This document shows, piece by piece, positions 44,500-54,585 of a stretch of DNA of 64,000 bases. The translations under genes were made by a program, and so were the position numbers. Position 1 is the stretch's first letter; every line of letters begins with the position of its first letter. This DNA is from an uncultured bacterium (GTDB lineage: Bacteria; Cyanobacteriota; Vampirovibrionia; Gastranaerophilales; Gastranaerophilaceae). Below the pieces are notes generated by a model. That model was not told where the DNA came from. It ran no database searches and saw nothing but the letters and a program-made list of their open reading frames with translations. Location of the stretch: contig CATLLN010000002.1 in the NCBI GenBank assembly GCA_950022695.1, positions 326,520 to 390,519 of the forward strand, read 5' to 3'.

Positions 44500-44995
44500 C
44501 TTGATTTAATATCTTTTAATATTGATTGAAGAAAACTTCTCATTTGATAATAATCATAAACATAATTTACATCTTTTTCTACAAAAACTTTAGTAAAATA
44601 GCTATATAATTTTTTATGGAGTTTTACAACAGGTTCACAAATATCACTCCCTAGAGAATTTCTCATCTGAGAATCATAAATTTTAACAAACAATTTATTA
44701 ACCTCTGTAATATCATTTCTTAAATCACTTTCGAATTGTGAAATCAATGAATTCCAGAGTAATGGCTGCTGCCCCGGTATCTTTTTCTCACGGTTAATAA
44801 CAGAGTCCTTTATTCCTAATTGAACATGATTAAAAGCTCCTGACATTTCATTATCAAGATGTTTAAACCAGAACCTGTAAAAGCTATCGGTCTTTTTTGA
44901 GTTTCCTGTAAAAAAGGTCTATACTGTTTATTTATTTTTCGGGGTGTATTATTTTGATAATAATTATTATATGAAGCAATACTTTGGATTTTCAT
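44496..44995 (-). pseudogene. frameshifted gene of an FFTGN-motif protein
   Basis: The minus-strand ATG at 44995 opens a frame beginning MKIQSIASYNNYYQNN. The C-terminal part (VQLGIKDSVINREKK to LKDIKSS) is in another frame. Adding one T to the six-T run at about 44910 fuses them into one 166-codon frame that reads QYRPFFTGNSKKTDSFYRF across the joint. The restored protein carries the FTGN version of the shared motif early on. TATAAT lies 5 nt before the ATG, as in other leaderless genes here. Real decay, a sequencing slip or slippage during expression could explain the break. Confidence 0.6.
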
Positions 44996-45030
44996 AACAA
45001 ATTATATAAAACACATGAAAATATTTTTTG

Positions 45031-46380
45031 CTATACAACCCCTTGAGCTTTCATTGCTTTCGCAAGTTTTCTAAACGCTGCAATATTTGCACCTGCTACA
45101 TAGTTTCCACAACATCCGTAAGTATCAGAAGCTTCTTTACAAGCATTGAAAATATTTACCATAATCCTATCAAGTTTTTCTTCAACTTCTTCAAATGTAT
45201 AATAATATCTCATACTGTTTTGCGACATTTCTATAGCTGATGTTGCAACCCCGCCTGCATTTGCAGCTTTTGCAGGAGCAACAAGAACACCGTGTTCAAG
45301 TAAATAATTGGTTGCTTCAATTGTACAAGGCATATTTGCACCCTCTCCTACTGCAATTACACCATTTTCAACAAGCGCTTTTGCTGAATTAAGCGTTAAT
45401 TCGTTTTGAGTGGCACAAGGTAACGCAATATCTGTTTTTATCTTCCAAACAGGTGAATCCTCATCTGTTCTTTCAATATATTGAGCATTCGGATGAGTTT
45501 TTGTATATTCACTAATTCTGCCACGCTCAACTTCTTTAATTCGTTTAATAAGTTCTAAATCAATTCCGTTTTCATCATAAATACAGCCGTTAGAATCACT
45601 CATTGCAACAACTTTTGCGCCATACGCATAAGCCTTCTGACAAGCATATATCGCTACATTACCCGAACCAGAAATAGTAACCGTTTTACCTTCTAAAGAA
45701 TTGTTATGTGCTTTTAACATTTCTCTCATAAAGAAAATTAACCCGTAACCGGTAGCTTCAGTTCTTGCCAGAGAACCGCCATAGCATACATCTTTTCCGG
45801 TTAGAACACCGCCTTCATATGCATTTTTAATTCTTTTATACTGACCGAACAGATAACCTACTTCACGTCCGCCTACACCGATATCACCTGCCGGAACATC
45901 AACATCCTGCCCGATATGACGGTAAAGTTCAGTCATAAAACTTTGACAAAAACGCATAATTTCATTGTCTGATTTTCCTTTAGGATCAAAATCACTTCCG
46001 CCTTTAGCTCCTCCTATCGGAAGTCCTGTTAAAGCATTTTTGAAAATTTGTTCAAATCCTAAAAATTTCATAATACTTTGGTTTACACTAGGATGGAATC
46101 TCAAACCGCCTTTATACGGGCCGATAAGTGAACTAAATTGAACTCTGTAACCGCGATTTACAACAACATTACCTTCATCATTTACCCACGGAACTCTAAA
46201 AGACACTATTCTTTCAGGTTCAATCATTCTTTCTAAAAGCGCAATTTTTTCATACTCCGGATGATTATCAACAACAGGTTTTATTGTTGCTAATACTTCT
46301 TCTACAGCCTGCAAATATTCAGGTTCATTAGAATTTTTTCTTTTTGCAGTTTCTATAACATTTTCCAAGTATAAACTCAT
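45031..46380 (-). CDS. gdhA: NADP-type glutamate dehydrogenase
   Basis: This 449-residue hexameric-type glutamate dehydrogenase has the substrate-binding PYKGGLRFHPSVN and catalytic lysine region PIGGAKGGSDFDPKGKSD, and the nucleotide loop SGSGNVA. Length and sequence match the anabolic subfamily that makes glutamate from ammonia and 2-oxoglutarate. AAGGATT precedes the ATG. No obvious terminator is seen immediately after the stop. Confidence 0.95.
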   Translation of the reverse strand: MSLYLENVIETAKRKNSNEPEYLQAVEEVLATIKPVVDNHPEYEKIALLERMIEPERIVSFRVPWVNDEGNVVVNRGYRVQFSSLIGPYKGGLRFHPSVNQSIMKFLGFEQIFKNALTGLPIGGAKGGSDFDPKGKSDNEIMRFCQSFMTELYRHIGQDVDVPAGDIGVGGREVGYLFGQYKRIKNAYEGGVLTGKDVCYGGSLARTEATGYGLIFFMREMLKAHNNSLEGKTVTISGSGNVAIYACQKAYAYGAKVVAMSDSNGCIYDENGIDLELIKRIKEVERGRISEYTKTHPNAQYIERTDEDSPVWKIKTDIALPCATQNELTLNSAKALVENGVIAVGEGANMPCTIEATNYLLEHGVLVAPAKAANAGGVATSAIEMSQNSMRYYYTFEEVEEKLDRIMVNIFNACKEASDTYGCCGNYVAGANIAAFRKLAKAMKAQGVV

Positions 46381-46460
46381 ATAATTAATCCTTATTTATT
46401 TATTTAATTCACGATTTTTTCTTTATAATACCACAAGAAAATCACTATGTAATAAAAAAA

Positions 46461-46483
46461 ATCCCCGAATAAACTTCGGGGAT
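46461..46483 (-). terminator. terminator of the autotransporter gene
   Basis: ATCCCCGAA pairs with TTCGGGGAT around five bases, flanked by A7 and T5 runs, so it can stop transcription from either side (gdhA promoter upstream reads or the autotransporter). Confidence 0.8.
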
Positions 46484-46492
46484 TTTTAAGTT

Positions 46493-49400
46493 TTATAATG
46501 AGGCTCTGAATCCGAACTGTAATCCTACACCGGTTCTTCCGCCTGCTCTGAACATTGCTTGTAAGAAACCTGTGAATCTTTCTCCGGAAACTTTTTGTAA
46601 ACCTACTCCGTATTGGAAATATGGATCTACACTTAAGTTAGGTAATGCAACATCATTTGCTCTGAACTTAGTATCATCAAACAAGTTCCAAACCATATTT
46701 ACACCTGCATAAGGCTGCCATCCGTGGTTGAAATTACCGATGAATTTAACACCCGGGGCTAATTGAATTGCGTTTAAAGCATTAGCATCAACACTGATTC
46801 CTGCAGCATTACGGTAATCAAAAGTATTAACAAAACTGTATGACATTAAATAATTAGGCTGAACGATGAATTTACCATCAGCAAGCTCCCAGTTATATCC
46901 GGTTTTAGCTGCAACCCCTGCCATAAGCATTGTAAAATCTTCATGTCCGTACATAGTACTTGCTTCACCGACACTAGCACCTACGTTTGCAGTAATACCA
47001 GTGAAGAAATTACCCTTATACGCAATTCCTGAAACACCTAAATGTCCGCCGTTTTGATAAATACTATTTCCGTTATATGCCTGATGGCTTCCGTTGTATC
47101 CTGCATATACAGAAAACATACCGTCAAATCCGTGACCTAATTCTTTAAGTTGAGAATCTCCACCAAAGAATGCACCGTAACCTACATTTGAAACTTTCGG
47201 TCCGTTATGCAGACCAACTTTTTCAAATGTACTGTATGGTTTAAACCAAGCACCGCGTTCATCATATTGTGTTTTAATCGGAGCTTGAACTTTACCATCA
47301 GATAATGCGTATTTATTACCATACTTCATAACAGCACGCTGTTCTTTTGACATTAGCATTTGCATATCCATATTATTAAATGCCATATCATAAGAGTTCA
47401 ACTGAGATAAGTATCCGCCGGCTAATGCTCCAACTGATCCTGTCATAATTGCCGGGTTGTAGTTTTTAGTTGTTTTACCTGATTTTCCAACCAAAAGCAT
47501 TTGACCAGAATTTTCGTCATAACCGATTCCATATTTGAAAATAGGTCCCATAGCTTCACCGCCATTAGGATTTACCCCGATTTTACCAAACAACGGACTA
47601 TTACCTGATTTATCAGTTTCGATAATATTAAATCTTAAAGTTTTAGCTGTTGAATAAATATCCGGTAAGATATTTACTTTATCAATGATAAGCATACCGT
47701 CACCGGTAACTGAGTTTGCTGCAATAGTATCACTCAAACCGTTTTTCATATTAACATCAATTCCAAGTCTTCCGTTTCCTTTAAGATTAAGGTTACCGAA
47801 ATTAATATGATCATTTGTATTGTTATTGATAAGGTTCAACATACCGCCATTATCAAATGTAGTGTTTGCAGCAGCAAAGTATTGTGCATTATCTAATAAA
47901 CGAGTTTCACCGCCGTTAAAGAAAACATTACCTGTGTAATTGCTGTTATCACCTGCAAGAATTAATGTTCCTGTACCGTTTTTAACAACAAGACCATTAC
48001 CTGCAATTCCGCCGTTTAAAGTAATTGTTTTACTGCCGTCAAAAGTAACCACAGCTAAATCATCATCAAGACTTTCCATATAAATATCGTTAGCTTTGCC
48101 GCCAGCGGTATTTCCTGCGAATAATACATCTCTGTTAGCTGCGGTAATTGTAACTTTTCCGCCAATATTATTAATCGCACCGCCATTTTGTTCAGCTTTA
48201 TTATTTTCAAATGAAGAATCTAAAATAATAACTTCAGCTTTAGCATTGTTATTAATAACTGCGCCACTTGCTTTTGTACTGTTGTTCTTAAAATATGAGT
48301 TATTTACAGTTAATTTACCTGAATTATCAACCACAGCGCCTGATGTTTCTGATGCAAATCCGTGAGCTGATTTTTTACCATCAACGGTACCAATATTTAC
48401 AAGTTCAAGTCTTTGACCTTCTCCAACAATAATTCCACTGTTACCTTTGGCATTTAAGTCTTGTCCTACAATGTTTAACTTCAGGTATTCTCCGCCCATT
48501 GCACCGATAGATTCTGTTAAAACCATATCTTTTGCAGGATTTAACTTAAATTCTCTAATACCATCTGCAGTTATTGCATCCATCAAACCGCCTGAAGTAT
48601 CTCTTTTAACATTAATTAAACCATCTTCACCAACTGTAAAGCTGTATTTTTCTTCGTCTGTAAATTGAACAACAGTTCCACCAATGATACTCAAAGTATC
48701 AGAACCTCTGTTAAACAATTTAAATGCACTTGAACCGTTTTTAATAACATTTATACTTACGTGTTCAGCATCAAAATTCAATGTACCAACGATTTCGCCA
48801 TCTACATTAAATAAATCACTTTCACCATTTGCCAAATCCGCATCAAGTGCAAGTTTCACTTCACCATTAGGATTTGCTGCATTAAAATGACGGATATTTA
48901 AGGTATCAATAACACCGTTTTGCATATTTAATGTTCCTGAATTTAATGTCAAATCAACATTTTCCAAAATCGGAACAGGAGCTTTTTTCGTTTCATCAAT
49001 AGGTAAATAAGTATTATTTAATTCATTTAATGTAAGAATTCCGCCATTAACAGAAAGGCTTACACTTTCTACCTTATTATTAAAAGTAACATCACCATTA
49101 ACACTTACAATAGAATTTGCCTGAGTTGGAGTTGAACTGCCAATAGAAGGATTCGCACCCTTGATACCATCATTAAATAATAGTTTACTTCCATCTCCTT
49201 CAGTTAAAAGTTCAACTTTACCCTGATCAATGTAAATAGCATTTGATACGCCATTTTCTACATTATTAATATTATGAACGTTACCGGTAAATTCATGAGT
49301 TTTTCCATCATTTGAAATAATTTTAACTATTTTATTACCGTGAACAGAATTATCTAAAGAAGCATTGATATAAATCGCGCCGCCGCTATTTTGTCCTGTT

Positions 49401-50464
49401 TTATTACCGATAAAATCAGTGTTAATAATTTCAAGTGTTTTGTTTGCATCAGCAGGGTTTGGCGTATTAGTTTTATTTGCTTCAAAAACTATCGCACCAC
49501 CTCTATTTGCAGCTTCGTTACCTTCAAATCTGCTGTTTTCAATAGTTAAGGAACTGTTTTCAACAAACACCGCACCGCCGCGGGTAGTTGCTTTGTTTCC
49601 TTTAAAGGTAGAACCTGAAATGTGATTAGTTTCAAAATCTGCATTGCGTAAATATATAGCAGCACCATCACTTGCGTTGTTAGATTCAAAAACTGTATTG
49701 TTAATATTAAGAGTAATTTCATCAGCTGCAGAAGTTGTTGTAGTTCCGACAAAAATAGCCCCCCCACGCGTTGCTGTATTTGTTATAAATTTTACATTAT
49801 CTAAATTTAAAGTTGAGCCATCTATATAAATCGCGCCACCACTTACTGCTGAATTTGTATCAAATAAAGTATTATTAATAGTAATAACACTTTCATCATC
49901 AATATAAATTGCACCGCCGACATTACCGGCAGTATTTCCCCTGAAGATTGAAGATTCTAACGCTTCATCACCTGAGATAGTATACCCTATAGCTCTGTTT
50001 AAATATAATGCACCGCCATCTAATGCTGCACTATTTGAAAAGAACTTAGTATCTGTTATAGTACCGCCATCATTACCGCCGGCAACCATAATTGCGCCGC
50101 CGCCTGTCGGTCCGTCTGTACTTGTACTGCGGTTACTTTCAAATACGCCGTTACGAATAGTTACAGCGCGGGCTTTTGTATAAATTGCACCCCCGCCAAT
50201 TGCTAAACCGTAAAGTTGACCTTTAGTATTTGTATTATTTTTAAAAGTATTATTTACACTGTTTATCGCCTGATTCCCAGCGTAAACACCGCCGGTAAAT
50301 CCAGCCCAATTACCGTAATCTGTAAAATTTTCAAAAGTTTCACCGGTTGCAAAATCCGGACCAACAGCCGAGCCATCATAAGCATGAGAAGCATTACAGC
50401 CCAAAGAACAACAAATAGCAACCGCCGTACAAGCCTTTAACAAAGTTTTGTTTCTGGTTTCCAT
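46493..50464 (-). CDS. autotransporter with polymorphic beta-helix passenger
   Basis: This is a 1323-residue type V secretion protein. The signal peptide (LLKACTAVAICCSLGC, cleavage after SHA) is followed by a passenger of repeated GGAIYI/NNTAxxGGAI segments, such as GNVGGAIYIDDESVITINNT. They are typical of right-handed beta helices and of chlamydial-type polymorphic outer membrane proteins. A linker and a C-terminal beta barrel of about 280 residues follow (AWFKPYSTFEKVGL to VGLQFGFRASL). The start at 50464 fits AAGG about 9 nt upstream. It probably works in adhesion. Repeats make recombination likely. Confidence 0.85.
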   Translation of the reverse strand: METRNKTLLKACTAVAICCSLGCNASHAYDGSAVGPDFATGETFENFTDYGNWAGFTGGVYAGNQAINSVNNTFKNNTNTKGQLYGLAIGGGAIYTKARAVTIRNGVFESNRSTSTDGPTGGGAIMVAGGNDGGTITDTKFFSNSAALDGGALYLNRAIGYTISGDEALESSIFRGNTAGNVGGAIYIDDESVITINNTLFDTNSAVSGGAIYIDGSTLNLDNVKFITNTATRGGAIFVGTTTTSAADEITLNINNTVFESNNASDGAAIYLRNADFETNHISGSTFKGNKATTRGGAVFVENSSLTIENSRFEGNEAANRGGAIVFEANKTNTPNPADANKTLEIINTDFIGNKTGQNSGGAIYINASLDNSVHGNKIVKIISNDGKTHEFTGNVHNINNVENGVSNAIYIDQGKVELLTEGDGSKLLFNDGIKGANPSIGSSTPTQANSIVSVNGDVTFNNKVESVSLSVNGGILTLNELNNTYLPIDETKKAPVPILENVDLTLNSGTLNMQNGVIDTLNIRHFNAANPNGEVKLALDADLANGESDLFNVDGEIVGTLNFDAEHVSINVIKNGSSAFKLFNRGSDTLSIIGGTVVQFTDEEKYSFTVGEDGLINVKRDTSGGLMDAITADGIREFKLNPAKDMVLTESIGAMGGEYLKLNIVGQDLNAKGNSGIIVGEGQRLELVNIGTVDGKKSAHGFASETSGAVVDNSGKLTVNNSYFKNNSTKASGAVINNNAKAEVIILDSSFENNKAEQNGGAINNIGGKVTITAANRDVLFAGNTAGGKANDIYMESLDDDLAVVTFDGSKTITLNGGIAGNGLVVKNGTGTLILAGDNSNYTGNVFFNGGETRLLDNAQYFAAANTTFDNGGMLNLINNNTNDHINFGNLNLKGNGRLGIDVNMKNGLSDTIAANSVTGDGMLIIDKVNILPDIYSTAKTLRFNIIETDKSGNSPLFGKIGVNPNGGEAMGPIFKYGIGYDENSGQMLLVGKSGKTTKNYNPAIMTGSVGALAGGYLSQLNSYDMAFNNMDMQMLMSKEQRAVMKYGNKYALSDGKVQAPIKTQYDERGAWFKPYSTFEKVGLHNGPKVSNVGYGAFFGGDSQLKELGHGFDGMFSVYAGYNGSHQAYNGNSIYQNGGHLGVSGIAYKGNFFTGITANVGASVGEASTMYGHEDFTMLMAGVAAKTGYNWELADGKFIVQPNYLMSYSFVNTFDYRNAAGISVDANALNAIQLAPGVKFIGNFNHGWQPYAGVNMVWNLFDDTKFRANDVALPNLSVDPYFQYGVGLQKVSGERFTGFLQAMFRAGGRTGVGLQFGFRASL

Positions 50465-50592
50465 ACAATTCATCCTTATATTTTATAATATATTCCTATT
50501 ACCAACTTATAAATAATATAATTTACGTTTTTTGAAATCAATACGAGTATATAAAAATCATATAAAAGTAGTAGTTTTTTTTAACATAATAA

Positions 50593-51411
50593 TTATTTTT
50601 TTAGAGCTTTATTTACAGAAAGCAAACTTTCAACAACCTCAAGCTGTTGTTTAAGTTTACTTATCTCCATTTCTAAATCTGTTGAATTTACTAATTGTTT
50701 ATCCAGTCTGTCTTTTTTTGCCTTAGCGCTTAATTCTGAAATCGCATTTACAACTATACCAACAATTACATTCATTACAATAAAAGATGATACTAATATA
50801 AAACCTATAAAATATAACCAAGCATATGGATATTGTTCAATAACAGGTCTTGCTACACCCATAGACCAGCTTTCCAAGGTCATAATCTGAAAAAGAGTAA
50901 ACATACTTTTACCAATAGTTCCGAAAAATTCAGGAAAATCAGATGCAAACATTGTTGTTCCCATTATTGAAAAAATATAAAATAACAAAAGTAAAAGTAA
51001 GCTTGCCCATGCAACATTAGGAATAGATTCAATTATTGCCTGAACAATTATTCTTAACTTTTCAAGTCTTGTAACAAGTCTTAATGCCCTTAACGCACGC
51101 AAAACCCTAAATGCACGAAAAGAAGAAAATGCTCCGCCTGTTGGAATCCAAGACATTGCAACTAATACAAAGTCAAAATTATTCCAACCATCCTTAAAAA
51201 AATCCTTACCGTATACATACAATTTTATAATCAATTCCACAGTAAATATCACAACACAAATAAAACAAATTACCTGTAAAAAACTTCCACATAATTTTTC
51301 TACCCCCGGATATGTCAAAAGCCCTAAAAGCACAGAATTTAAAATAATCACAGCTAATATAAAATTTGTAATAAATTTACTTTCAATAAATATTTTTAAT
51401 CTATCTTTCAT
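50593..51411 (-). CDS. bacterial voltage-gated sodium channel (BacNav)
   Basis: This 272-residue six-helix channel subunit has an S4 with arginines every third residue (FRAFRVLRALRALRLVTR). Its selectivity filter TLESWSM is identical to that of NavAb. S6 ends in VMNVIVGIVVNA, followed by a C-terminal coiled coil (LEMEISKLKQQLEVVESLL) that would hold the tetramer. Bacterial channels of this family pass sodium upon depolarisation and serve in motility or pH homeostasis. No flagellar genes are seen here. Of the two consecutive ATGs the second suits GGGGAAG better. Confidence 0.93.
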   Translation of the reverse strand: MKDRLKIFIESKFITNFILAVIILNSVLLGLLTYPGVEKLCGSFLQVICFICVVIFTVELIIKLYVYGKDFFKDGWNNFDFVLVAMSWIPTGGAFSSFRAFRVLRALRALRLVTRLEKLRIIVQAIIESIPNVAWASLLLLLLFYIFSIMGTTMFASDFPEFFGTIGKSMFTLFQIMTLESWSMGVARPVIEQYPYAWLYFIGFILVSSFIVMNVIVGIVVNAISELSAKAKKDRLDKQLVNSTDLEMEISKLKQQLEVVESLLSVNKALKK

Positions 51412-51498
51412 CATACTTCCCCATATATAATTTTTCGGCTACTATAATTAATATAAAATAAAAAAATTTTTTCAAGAATTAATCGGAAGGATAAAAGA

Positions 51499-54400
51499 TT
51501 GAATTTCAAACCAAATACTCAACAGCAAGAATGTATTGATAATATTAATGGTAAATATCTTGTACTGGCAGGACCCGGAACAGGTAAAACTTTTACGATA
51601 ATCGAACGTATAAAATCAATGTTGGAACGCAATATCGCACCCGATAAAATTCTTTGTCTTACATTTACAGAAGCTGCTGCAAATGAAATGAAATCAAGAC
51701 TTGATAAAAAGTTAAACAAACTTGATTCAGGTGTAAATATTTATACTTATCACGGATTTTGCAACGAAATAATCAACGAAAATTCAACAGAGTTTGAACT
51801 CCCGCAAGATTACAAAATAATAACCGAAGCCGTTTCAAGAACCTTCCTGAAAGAATGTATTGATGAACTTAACCCTAAAGCTTACCGCACAACAAAAAAT
51901 GACCCATATTTTTATATAAAAGAAATTTCCGAGCAGATTAAAGAAATCAAAAAAAACAGACTTACAAAAGAAAAATTTTTCGAAAACATCGAAAAAAATC
52001 CCGATTGGAAACCTCAACTGGAAAATCTGAAACATAAACTTGATGAAAAAAATAAAAAAGGCGATACAAGAACCAAAACCCTTATTGATGATATCGCTAA
52101 ACAAGAAAAGAAAATCTCAAAAATCGAAGAGTTATGGGAATTTTACGAACTTTATAAATCAAAAATGGAAGCCGCTCACTACCTTGATTTTGACGATATG
52201 ATCTGCTTTGTCCTTGATAAATTTGAAAACGAAGCAGGATTTTTATCAAAAATTGCAAACCAATACGAGTACCTGCTGGTTGATGAATATCAAGACACAA
52301 ATAAATCCCAAAACGAAATTGTATTTAACCTTACAAAAGCTCTGGAAAGCGAAAATGTTTTTGTCGTAGGAGATGATGACCAGATAATTTACTCCTTCCA
52401 GGGTGCAAAACTTGATACAATCGAAAAATTTTTGAAAGAATTTCCTGATACAAAAGTAATTTGTCTAACTGAAAATATGCGTTCCACCCAATCAATTCTT
52501 GATGCGGCACGCCAAATTGCTAAACAGGATTCAAATTCCCTTGAATCAAATCCTGAATTTGCACACTACAATATTACAAAAAATTTAGTCGCAAAAAATG
52601 AAAACATTTACGCAAATGATAAAAAAGTCCGCTGCTACAAATACGCTGATATTTTACAAGAATACAACGAAATAGTAAACGAAATTGAAAACCTTGTAAA
52701 TTCTGACAAATGTCCTGTTAATGATATGGGCGAAAAAGACCTTTCACAAATTGCAATCTTAACAAAAAATAACTCAGAACTTTCAACATTTGCAGAGATT
52801 CTAAAAGAGCACAATATACCCTCCGAGCTTAAAGAAGGAAAAAATATTTTTGAAATCAAATCCTCAACAGTATTGTACTATTACCTTCAAACACTTGTAA
52901 ACCCTGAACTCCACAGCGATAAATTATTTAAACTTCTTCTATCACAGCCGTTTAACCTTGCGCCAAAAGATTTTGAGATAATTTATAATAAACATTCACA
53001 ATATAAATCAATTATTGATACAATAAAATCAATAAACCTTGAAACATTCTCACAGCCAGAAAAAGTTTCAAACTTTATTAATACAATTGATTATCTTACA
53101 AATTTCAAGACTAACGAAACCTTAAAAAATATAATCCTTGAAACCGGCACAAAAACCGGAATTTTCGATTACTACCTGAACTCTGAAATAAATAAATGCG
53201 AAAATATTGCAGGATTAAAAAAACTTGTTGATGAAGCCGTTGATTTTTCACAGGTTCATAAAAGGATTACTCTTGAAGATTTTGTTGAATATCTTGATAT
53301 GACATTAAAAGAAGATATTCAAATTAAAACAGATAAAGCGCCGATTCCTATGAATGCTGTCCAGTTATCGACTTATCATTCAGCAAAAGGACGTGAATTT
53401 GAATACGTTTATATGCCAACCCTTATTCGAGATAACTGGGAAAGTGATAGAAGTTCACTTAAACCAACCATCCCCGTTGATATTTCCGAATACAAAACAG
53501 ATGATGAACTAAAATCCTTAAAACGTTCTGATAAAATCAAACTTATGTATGTCGGTATGACACGTGCAAAACATACGCTCCGCCTATCATATACAAGTAA
53601 TGTCGGAACATCAGCAAAAACTCCGACCGAATTTATTATAAATATTCAAGATATGTTTGAAAAAGAATCAGAACCTTTTACATATGATATGAACTCATTC
53701 TGGCAGGAAAGAACAAAATCTCTTCTAAAACGTGATTATGATTACAATAGAGACTTTTGCACAATGGTTGATACAAGAATCCTTGGCAAAGCCTTTTCTC
53801 CAAGCTCAATAAACACATACCTGAACTGCCCGCGTCAGTATTTGTATGAATACGTTCTGGGATTAAGAGCAAAAGACGGAAATCCTGATTCTATGAGCTA
53901 CGGTTCAGCCATTCACAGAGCACTGGAATTTGCAGTAAAAACTGCACTGGAAAAAGATAATTACCCGACAGAAACAGAGATTATAAACGAATTCAAAAAT
54001 GAGTTAAAAAATCTTCCGTTATCAAGCTATGAACAAAGAGAAATTTTACAAACACGCGGAGAAAAAGTATTACAAGAATACTATCCGCAAATATGTAATA
54101 CGCCTGTTTCTATGCTGCACTCGGTAGAGCAACCGGTAAAATTTGAAATGGATGGAGTGAAATTTTACGGAATAATTGACCGTGTTGATAAAAATTCCGA
54201 TGGTACATATACAATTTACGATTACAAAACAGGCAACGCAAAAACAAACAGAAATGTATGTCCAGACGGCGAATATGAAAATTATTATAATCAAATAGGA
54301 CTATACAAATATTATTTTGAAAAATCTACAGGACACAAAGTAAAAGAAACAACTTTTATTTTCCCTGAAGACTATACAAAAAATCTAACACTGAACCTGA

Positions 54401-54543
54401 CAGATGAAGATTGTCAGGAAATTGAAAATAAATTCAAAACCGCAATATCAAATATTAAATCCTACAAATTTGAACCGACTTACCAAAAAAATGCGTGTAA
54501 ATATTGCCAGTATAAAGATTTTTGTAATATGGAAGTTGTATAA
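51499..54543 (+). CDS. UvrD/AddA-type helicase fused to a PD-(D/E)XK nuclease
   Basis: This 1014-residue protein has a UvrD-like helicase (Walker A AGPGTGKT at 24-31, DEYQDT at about 262-267, QLSTYHSAKGREFEYVY and VGMTRAKHTLRLSY). The C-terminal RecB-like nuclease has GSAIHRALE, GIIDRVDK and YDYKTG. Cysteines in LNCPRQY (about 776) and CKYCQYKDFC (about 1000-1009) match the iron-sulfur staple of AddB-type nucleases. It may process double-strand breaks as a single chain, as no AddB partner is adjacent. Translation starts at TTG, with GGAAGG about 8 nt upstream. Confidence 0.87.
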   Translation: MNFKPNTQQQECIDNINGKYLVLAGPGTGKTFTIIERIKSMLERNIAPDKILCLTFTEAAANEMKSRLDKKLNKLDSGVNIYTYHGFCNEIINENSTEFELPQDYKIITEAVSRTFLKECIDELNPKAYRTTKNDPYFYIKEISEQIKEIKKNRLTKEKFFENIEKNPDWKPQLENLKHKLDEKNKKGDTRTKTLIDDIAKQEKKISKIEELWEFYELYKSKMEAAHYLDFDDMICFVLDKFENEAGFLSKIANQYEYLLVDEYQDTNKSQNEIVFNLTKALESENVFVVGDDDQIIYSFQGAKLDTIEKFLKEFPDTKVICLTENMRSTQSILDAARQIAKQDSNSLESNPEFAHYNITKNLVAKNENIYANDKKVRCYKYADILQEYNEIVNEIENLVNSDKCPVNDMGEKDLSQIAILTKNNSELSTFAEILKEHNIPSELKEGKNIFEIKSSTVLYYYLQTLVNPELHSDKLFKLLLSQPFNLAPKDFEIIYNKHSQYKSIIDTIKSINLETFSQPEKVSNFINTIDYLTNFKTNETLKNIILETGTKTGIFDYYLNSEINKCENIAGLKKLVDEAVDFSQVHKRITLEDFVEYLDMTLKEDIQIKTDKAPIPMNAVQLSTYHSAKGREFEYVYMPTLIRDNWESDRSSLKPTIPVDISEYKTDDELKSLKRSDKIKLMYVGMTRAKHTLRLSYTSNVGTSAKTPTEFIINIQDMFEKESEPFTYDMNSFWQERTKSLLKRDYDYNRDFCTMVDTRILGKAFSPSSINTYLNCPRQYLYEYVLGLRAKDGNPDSMSYGSAIHRALEFAVKTALEKDNYPTETEIINEFKNELKNLPLSSYEQREILQTRGEKVLQEYYPQICNTPVSMLHSVEQPVKFEMDGVKFYGIIDRVDKNSDGTYTIYDYKTGNAKTNRNVCPDGEYENYYNQIGLYKYYFEKSTGHKVKETTFIFPEDYTKNLTLNLTDEDCQEIENKFKTAISNIKSYKFEPTYQKNACKYCQYKDFCNMEVV

Positions 54544-54572
54544 AAACGGGGCGCCTGCGGCGCCCCGTTTTT
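54543..54572. terminator. bidirectional terminator between helicase and M48 genes
   Basis: AAAACGGGGCGCC and GGCGCCCCGTTTT form a perfect 13-bp stem around TGC and touch the helicase stop codon. Confidence 0.85.
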
Positions 54573-54585
54573 ATATCCTATTTTC

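Noticed and set aside
48096-49829. Plus-strand frames inside the autotransporter gene
   Set aside because: They are shadows of the repeated GGAI/NN coding sequence and have no start signals.
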